Source of the DNA: Strigamia acuminata
Lineage: Eukaryota > Arthropoda > Chilopoda > Geophilomorpha > Linotaeniidae
Direction of reading: 5' to 3'
Assembly: GCA_949358305.1 (NCBI GenBank)
Contig: OX442315.1
Span: 17,138,427 to 17,202,426, forward strand
Length of the DNA stretch: 64,000 nucleotides
In this document: positions 57,754 to 64,000 of the stretch, one piece after another
Numbering within the stretch: position 1 is the first letter of the stretch
How the letters are laid out: each line of letters starts with the position of its first letter
Position numbers and translations under genes: made by a program
Notes under the pieces: model-generated
The model's input: only the letters and a program-made list of their open reading frames with translations
The model's database searches: none
What the model was told of the DNA's origin: nothing

Positions 57754-59370
57754 GCACATGGGTATTCGTTCACTTCACTCGGTGTCACCCCATTCGTAGG
57801 TACGTAAGGGTCAGAGATGGGGAAGGGGGAAAGAAGTACTAAGAGGTGGGGGGGATGAAGGAAGTTGCTAGGCCAACTGTGAGGGGGAGGTTGGAGAAGG
57901 GGGGTGTAAATCGTGCGTCGCGCCCCCTGGCCCAGGACGTGAAACATAATCTCCATCACCCTTCTCCCTTTTACTAGGTCACAACCATTTGACGAGGGTG
58001 GAGAACGTTGGATACCATTGAAACCTCTTGTGTAGTGCACAAGGAAGGTCTTATATTCTCTCGGAGCGAGCAAAATCGAGGCGAAAATAACTTATGCCAC
58101 CGTAGAATTTCGCTTTCATATTTTCGTACAACAGTTTGATTGAAGTTGAAGGGAAAAATAAGAGCAGTTTGTTTCTCGGGGAAAGAATCTTGCTTTTTTC
58201 GGGGATTCTTTGTAAAGTTTCTCTCAGGGGGTCCATTGAGATGGGTTAAAAGGGCAGATGTGAGACTTTAGAAGGTTTGAGGGACTGGAAAGGGGTTGAG
58301 GGTTCGTTCAGGTGGAGGTTTTTGGGGTTTGTATAGGTGGAATTTCGATTGGATGTTAATGAAGCGGACAGTAGAGATAGAAACGTGTGTTGGGAAAGGC
58401 TTGTTTGGTCCTAATTTGAATGCGAGAAGGTGATTTTGTAATTAAATGACGATTGGTGTGTCTTTTAGACGCCCAGCTGCAGCAAATCGCGCCGCCCAAA
58501 GCTTTTATCGGAAGAGGTCGGATTTCTTTCTTTGGAGTTAAGAAGTCGCAATTGCTCTGTTTTCTCAATCTGCGCGATTTAGTCGAGGCTCAGAACTTGT
58601 ATTGGATTCCTTCAAACTCGTTCTAATAAGAGCTTGTTGCATTCACCGATAAACCAATAGGTACTTGAGAGGAGATTGGAGGGTTTCATTGGGGGGTTTT
58701 CGCGATGTTTTACGGTGACAAAATAAAATGTCAATTTTTGTTTGAATTTAAAAAAAAATATTGTTAAATTAATTTTTAAATTTTTTTTATTTTTATTTTT
58801 TATTAATTTTTTAAATTTTATTAATGGAACATTGAAAAATGATAACAAAACATTTTATCAAGCAACGTTATCTACCGAAGTTCGAAGTGGAGGTCCAGTA
58901 TCAGAACAGCAAAAAAAGCAAACAAAAATAAGATAATAAATTTTTTTTTTAAATTGATTAAAAAAGCGGTAAAATTAAAAATAAAATGTTTATTTATTTT
59001 TTATTTTTCATACATGATTTTGTTTTTCTAAAAAAAAAAAATAAAATGAATAAAAACTCCAAAAAAAAAAAAAAAAAAATAGCACACCCAAACTGACTTG
59101 TGGGAAAACCCGGGGTTCGGGTGTATGGAAAAGGAAAAATGCAAACTCGACGAAATGGATGTTGAAAAGCGATAAGAAGAGTCGGGCTTTAATTTCAGAC
59201 CGAAATGCAATTAAGAAAAACCAAAATTGAATCGTGGTATAGAAAAAGCGACGCCGACTTGTGCTTTGGCCGTGGTTGAAGAGGTAAACGGGCGGAGAAG
59301 AATTTGGACCAATGGCGACAAAGTAGGCTCGAGAGCGCGGGGCGAGGACGCATCTCCATCTATGTTTATC

Positions 59371-62242
59371 ATGGCGACTAGCGACGATGAACCGCTTCAT
59401 CTGTACGAGGTTTTCCAAAATTGTTTCAATAAGATAGCCAACAAACAGACAGGTAAAAAATTTTCTACATCAAATGGCCACTAATTACCAATACCTACGT
59501 GCACACTGAACGTAACGATTGGCACGAGTTTTATTCGAGTGCGCCGCCCAAAGACAAAGGTGACGTTAGGCCTATTCCATTGTTTTTTGAGCCCAGCTGT
59601 GGACAGTGTGATGTGTTTGCTCTCGTTAGTTTTATCTTTTTGGCAAGACTAACGTGTGCCCCGTTTATTTAGAGAAGTGTTCCTGCTTTATACAGTGTTT
59701 AACGGTTAGATTCGGGCCCCGAACGGGCCCGTACAGCCGAGTCTCGACGGATTCTAGTGTTTGAAACTCATTCAATGGCGCTCGTCAAGGCTTGTGTCGA
59801 GTGTCGGGGTTGGTAAAAGTTTACTACTGTTTTGGCAGTTGTTGCCTGCGTCTCGAACGTAAAGGTATTTTTGCAGCAAGCGTGAATGTTACTTGATATT
59901 GATTTGTTATAGTAAAGAAAATTGTGTATGCAGCGGGGCCTTACCTTGACCTGATGATGAAGTAGGAACATTCAACCAACAGGTGTTGCTGTCCAACTTA
60001 GATACTTGAGTATTTTTAAATGTTTAAGATTTGCTCAAATGTTGACAAATTATTTGTCGTTAATTACAAGTGATTAATGAGTCGTTATTATTGTTTTTTT
60101 TTCAAAGGACTAGCAGACATTTAAAACTCATGTTGACAAGTTGGATTTCGAGATTTGTTGTGTGTTGCAACTGGATTTTGATACTGAATTTTGTTTAAAG
60201 AAAAAAGTAAATTAATCTGTCATGTTTTTTTCTTTGGTATTTATTTTTGTTTACATTTATTTATTTATTTTTTGTTTATAAAAGGTGTGTGTAATTTTTT
60301 ATTTTATTTTATTTATTTATTTTTTTTTGTTATAAGTTTATTTGGATATTATATTACAGAAAATATGATTCTCTTATTTGTGTAGATTACCGAGCAATGA
60401 ATAATCCCATTTTTTAAATTAATCTATTTAAATTTTAATTAAAGTGAATTGAGTACGGAGAAATAATTTTTTTTAATAAGAATAAGTGTTCTAAATAATT
60501 ATTGTGAGTCATTATAATTTGATAAACGAGGTAAATATCAGTTTTAAGGGTTTATGTTCGTCTAGGTCTGTCTAGCATTTAAGAGTATTAATTTCTAAAA
60601 TGTGTTTTTTTTTTTTTTTTTTTAAATTCAGGACATTTCTTCTTTTAAACAAAAACAAAGTGTAGAAATTTAACCCTGTTTTTATGTAATGTAGTGCAGT
60701 TGTCAAGTATTCAAAACAATATTTTTTTTTAGGTTTTTTCTTTTTCTTTTTAAAGATACAAGTAAATCTGGATTACATTCAGGTTTGGTTTGTTTTTAGA
60801 ATATTTTAATTTGTTTGTGATTTACGACAAAACCAAAAAAAAAAAAATTCTTTAGAAAATATTTTTTTTTTGGTTTAATTGTGTAATTTGCAGAACTCCA
60901 TTTTTGAAATCTACCGTATTACAAATTACAAATATATGAATTTAATCGACTTACTCGAGTTTAAACAACTTCATATTTCAATACGCATTTGAATATAATT
61001 ATTTTTTTGTATCTCAATTTTAAATCATAATTTTATCACGGATAAAATATAGAGCAAACGAATTTTGACAAGTAAAATTTGAGAAAATATAACCAAAAGT
61101 AAAAATATCAACAAATTTGAACTGCAAAATTGATCCCAATTGACCATATCTCGATTAAACTCGCATATTAGCATATGAAAGTCGTAAATAACCAAAATTA
61201 ATGGGATTTAACTCTAATCCAAAACAATTACGGACAGGTTTTAAGTCCGCCAAACCTGATTAAACATGAAACTGTGAAGATTGTAAAATATTCCCCCTTT
61301 TGAGTCAGTTAATCATTTGGAAATATCAGTTCCCGAATTGTAATTCGATGGGAACGAAACGAAGTGAGCGAGAGACTCGTCTTCGTCCTCGTCCTTGTAT
61401 GTGCCAATGCACTGGCTGTATTCAATTTCACAGCCCATCTAGTTGGCATCATGGGAAAGGACTAAGACAGTAGCACAACCCCTTCCAAATTCCTCGAGGA
61501 TTGTTGAGATTAATGGCGTGGAATAAGTGTGAATGATTTGGAAATGTAGTTGTGTTGGCCGCAGATGTGTTTGCCAAGGCAGATCATTCTGCTCTCATCT
61601 TTTTAATACTGCCTGATACCATTTCATTGCAGTGGGTTCGAGTTTGAGATGGGGGCTGAGTTGAGTGTACACCCGCGAACCACCCTCGCTTTGCCAGCCA
61701 TCCTTTTACTTGTGTTTCAATTAGCTAGTAGAGTAGTGAGAGAAACAAAGTTGGCTCCACACTACTTTTAATCCCAGGGAATGAAGTGTGCAGATTAAGC
61801 CAAGCTTGGCTTCCTATATTGATGGAATGAATTTTGTCAATAGCAACTTGATCTAGCACTGAAAAACCCAGAAAGTTAATTAATTATCTTGTGTTTTGGT
61901 GTCTTAATTTGTGAATATTTAGAAGAAAAAAAAAATGTAATCTGTGAATATTTACATAGAGAGATTAAAAAGTGTATCTTTTTATTTGTTTATTAATATG
62001 TGTCTGTGTTTGATAAGATTATTAGATATTTCAGGTTTAAGGTCTTAATTTTTGAGAAATTCGTTTATTTATGTATTTTATTTATTTATTTTTCAAATGA
62101 GGAAGAAATTGAACAATTTGACCTCAAAATTAAAACTTTATTTATTTATTTATTTATTTATGTTCGATTTCTTTTATTTGTAGATAAAGGGAACTTTTCC
62201 ATGCCATATTCTTCCATCCCCACAGACAATGGAGTGCCCCAG
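59371..62242 (+). CDS. First two coding exons of an unrecognised gene (continues beyond right edge)
   Basis: Exon 1 (59371-59452) reads MATSDDE then [19 protein letters not shown] and ends at a gtaaaa donor in phase 1. Exon 2 (62184-62242) has a good acceptor (tttgtag), keeps the frame, reads [20 protein letters not shown], and ends at gttagt in phase 0. The ATG at 59371 has A at -3 and G at +4; an in-frame ATG at 59362 has a weaker context. The acidic start followed by a compact aromatic helix looks like a conserved protein N-terminus, but I do not recognise the family and assign no function. Further exons would lie to the right of the window. Confidence 0.55.
59453..62183. other. Intron of the unrecognised gene
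   Basis: AT-rich with tttatt repeats (60250-60320, 62060-62160) and poly-T runs (60607-60623). The part 61320-61780 is less AT-rich but shows no exon that I can support. Confidence 0.4.
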
Positions 62243-62911
62243 GTTAGTATAATAAATTTGAATTTAGATATTTTTTTTATTTTTACTCTCACACCACTTT
62301 AAATTGGGTCAGATATTGATGAAATGTTATGCAACAAGCTCAAATGTCAAGGATCAACAAATGTAATTGATGGTTTCAATAGAAATGCAATTTTGGGTTG
62401 GGTAAGATAAGGGGAAGCTATTCCACCTGCAAAGGTGAAATTGTTCCATCTATCCCGCTGCACAATCAAGGACCTGATCGGTTAATTACACTTTTTCTCG
62501 GTCCACCATTAAGACGAGGGCTCTTTTTGCCTGTTTAATGACTTGCAGCTGGATATTTGTGATCAGAGTAAATCCAAACTAGTTGGTTTGCTTCTCTCAC
62601 CTACTTTGTTTGATCGGTAATGAGAGAGAGGGAAGCAAATGAAAATTTATAATTAATCCAAATGTAACTGATAATTGCATTAGGAGCATTCAAAAGTGAA
62701 TTTTTGGCACATAGGACAGAATTGCACTTTACCTATGCAGGTATTCCAAGCATTAATTGGTTCGAAGAAATTGTTGCGTGAAGTGAATCGGTATCGGTGA
62801 TTTAAAAATTTGCATATCGGTCAAAGTTTGCTAAATAGGTGCACTCAAAATTAAATAGTTACTATTAAAATAATTAAAAGAATGCATTTTTTTTAAATTT
62901 GCCGTCAGTTA

Positions 62912-63262
62912 TCATATTTCTTTGATTCTAAGACGCACTTTTTTTACTTCGTAACCTTGCAACTATCCGTCAACGTTTGTGTATGTATGCAAGCAGAAAG
63001 TATCGGTGTGAGGTGTCGAAACTGTTTATAACGAATCGCAAGGGACCCGAAAAATCGATTCGTTAAAACGAGAATTCGTTATATCGAAATATTTTAACAT
63101 GGTGTTCTATGGCCAGCCAACCAAATCAGCCATTTTTAGGTATCTGTTATATCGATAATTCGTTATATCGCGATTCGTTATAAAGAGTATCGACTGTATA
63201 AACGTATCTAAAAGTGGGGTGCGCCTTACAATCGATGGCGTCTTAGAATTGAAGAAATACGG
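62912..63262. mobile_element. MITE with TA duplication, interrupted by a pogo/Tigger-like MITE
   Basis: Ends TCATATTTCTTTGATTCTAA and TTAGAATTGAAGAAATACGG are inverted copies with a few mismatches, flanked by TA (62910-62911 and 63263-63264). A second element (63012-63196) sits inside it, so the outer element was there first. Confidence 0.6.
63012..63196. mobile_element. Pogo/Tigger-like MITE, copy 2 (inverted relative to copy 1)
   Basis: Matches the 37833-38016 element in opposite orientation over its length, including the internal stretch atggtgttctatggccagcc. The left terminus is slightly decayed (gtgtcgaaac for cagtcgaaac); the right end CGACTG is followed by TA. Confidence 0.75.
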
Positions 63263-63311
63263 TAGTACATTGAAGTATGTTTTAGCGTATAATAAGGGAT
63301 ATTTATTGTCT

Positions 63312-63503
63312 GCGCCCGGTATCTTGATGCTGACAAATTCCCATCTGCCCATACATAATCGCAATAAATGTATGATTTTTTGAAATAATTACAGGTAATG
63401 GCACTATCCACGTGTGCGCAATAAACAATTTTAGACTTTTGTGTTTTCGTGTGGAAAAAAAATGGAATTTAGGGTTTAGATTTGGCATCGAGATACCGGG
63501 CGC
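63312..63503. mobile_element. MITE family A, copy 2
   Basis: Inverted ends GCGCCCGGTATCTTGATGC and GCATCGAGATACCGGGCGC are better preserved than in the 16211 copy. The interior shares ataaacaattttagact with it. 192 bp, no coding capacity, same orientation as copy 1. Confidence 0.75.
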
Positions 63504-64000
63504 TTGCTCAGTGTAAAAGTTGGGGATGTAAATTTGTTAAATTTACCATTGATTTTCTGCGAAAAGTTTAGCGAATAACTCCTAATGGGATTTTAAATAA
63601 AAAACAATTTTTGCCACATGTTAGGTGAAATTGTTTTAACTTAACAAATGAGAATTTTCTATGCCAACATTTGAATGCGAGTTCGTGAAAAGAAGTTAGT
63701 AGTTTGGCCCTTAACTCTTTCTAATGTTTTTTTTTTTTTTTCGTTCTTTTTTTCTTTTTTTTGTTCCTGATCTCTAATTAGAGAATTAATTTTTGAGAAT
63801 GAATTACTTTAAAACGTTGAGATGTAACGACCATGCTGTTCATAATCAGTGGTTCATGGAAAAGGATTTTAATATTAAAATGAAGGGGTTCTTTTCTTCC
63901 TTTCGTTTTCTCGGAGCGTTTAATGTGAGACTGGGCCCTGGTCTTGCAAATGGAGTTAATTACTCAATATGCAATTCGTGAGCGAGGCTTAAGAAATGAA

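Larger units (their letters stand above)
51498..59226. other. Intergenic region upstream of DGK
   Basis: No conserved coding exon found on either strand. Seen: X-box-like motifs at 52146-52159, 53745-53758 and 55762-55775; a CRE-type palindrome tgacgtca at 52455; a GA run at 52268-52292; a CpG-richer patch at 54400-54620 that could be a promoter or first exon; and a polypurine tract at 57698-57753. DGK 5' UTR exons may lie here. Confidence 0.4.
62243..64000. other. Right-edge non-coding region
   Basis: Probably intron of the gene starting at 59371. Holds three small transposons (62912-63503, listed separately). From 63504 to the edge I recognise nothing. Confidence 0.4.

Noticed and set aside
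57600..58073. 157-codon minus-strand frame ending in Phe/Ser-rich sequence
   Set aside because: The Phe/Ser part is the polypurine tract read in reverse; no conserved segment.
1..64000. CRISPR arrays, operons or prokaryotic defence systems
   Set aside because: The DNA is clearly animal nuclear: spliced genes, tRNA and snRNA genes with eukaryotic signals; the tandem arrays lack unique spacers.

Overview
The window is AT-rich nuclear DNA from an invertebrate animal. The genes have GT-AG introns, most of them short but a few very long, and the DNA is full of small non-autonomous transposons, minisatellites and microsatellites. The proteins (axonemal dynein DNAH6, tropomodulin, COX6A, TXNL1, a type I diacylglycerol kinase) are animal families. 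The species cannot be fixed from the sequence alone. A non-vertebrate metazoan, quite possibly an arthropod, fits best; a flagellated or ciliated cell type must exist because an axonemal dynein is kept intact.

Layout. 1-15005, minus strand: axonemal dynein heavy chain of the DNAH6 type, 45 exons rebuilt here with all phases agreeing, cut by the left edge inside AAA5. One intron carries a divergent U2 snRNA copy, others carry two minisatellites and a MITE. A perfect RFX X-box lies just upstream of the start codon. 18650-20789, plus: tropomodulin (8 coding exons). 22411-22906, plus: cytochrome c oxidase subunit 6A (3 exons). 23829-25329, plus: thioredoxin-like protein 1 (9 exons). 25.6-26.6 kb: a truncated tRNA-Arg relic, a 42-bp tandem repeat, a decayed 5' fragment of DNA topoisomerase III alpha, and an intact tRNA-Arg(CCG) on the minus strand. 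28442-51497, minus: type I (EF-hand/C1) diacylglycerol kinase, about 889 residues in 24 coding exons, one of them tentative. Its penultimate intron is 8.3 kb long and full of transposons. 51.5-59.2 kb: long intergenic stretch without a recognisable gene. 59371 to the right edge, plus: first two coding exons of a gene I do not recognise, running out of the window.

The genes do not form one pathway; this is an ordinary animal gene neighbourhood. The unusual material is in the non-coding DNA: a 976-bp palindromic element whose two arms each carry a tRNA-like Pol III promoter unit, a deletion derivative of it inserted exactly on the edge of a hAT element (both target duplications can be reconstructed), further nested MITEs, a U2 snRNA variant with compensated stems inside a dynein intron, and an AAA2 P-loop in the dynein that has lost its glycines.
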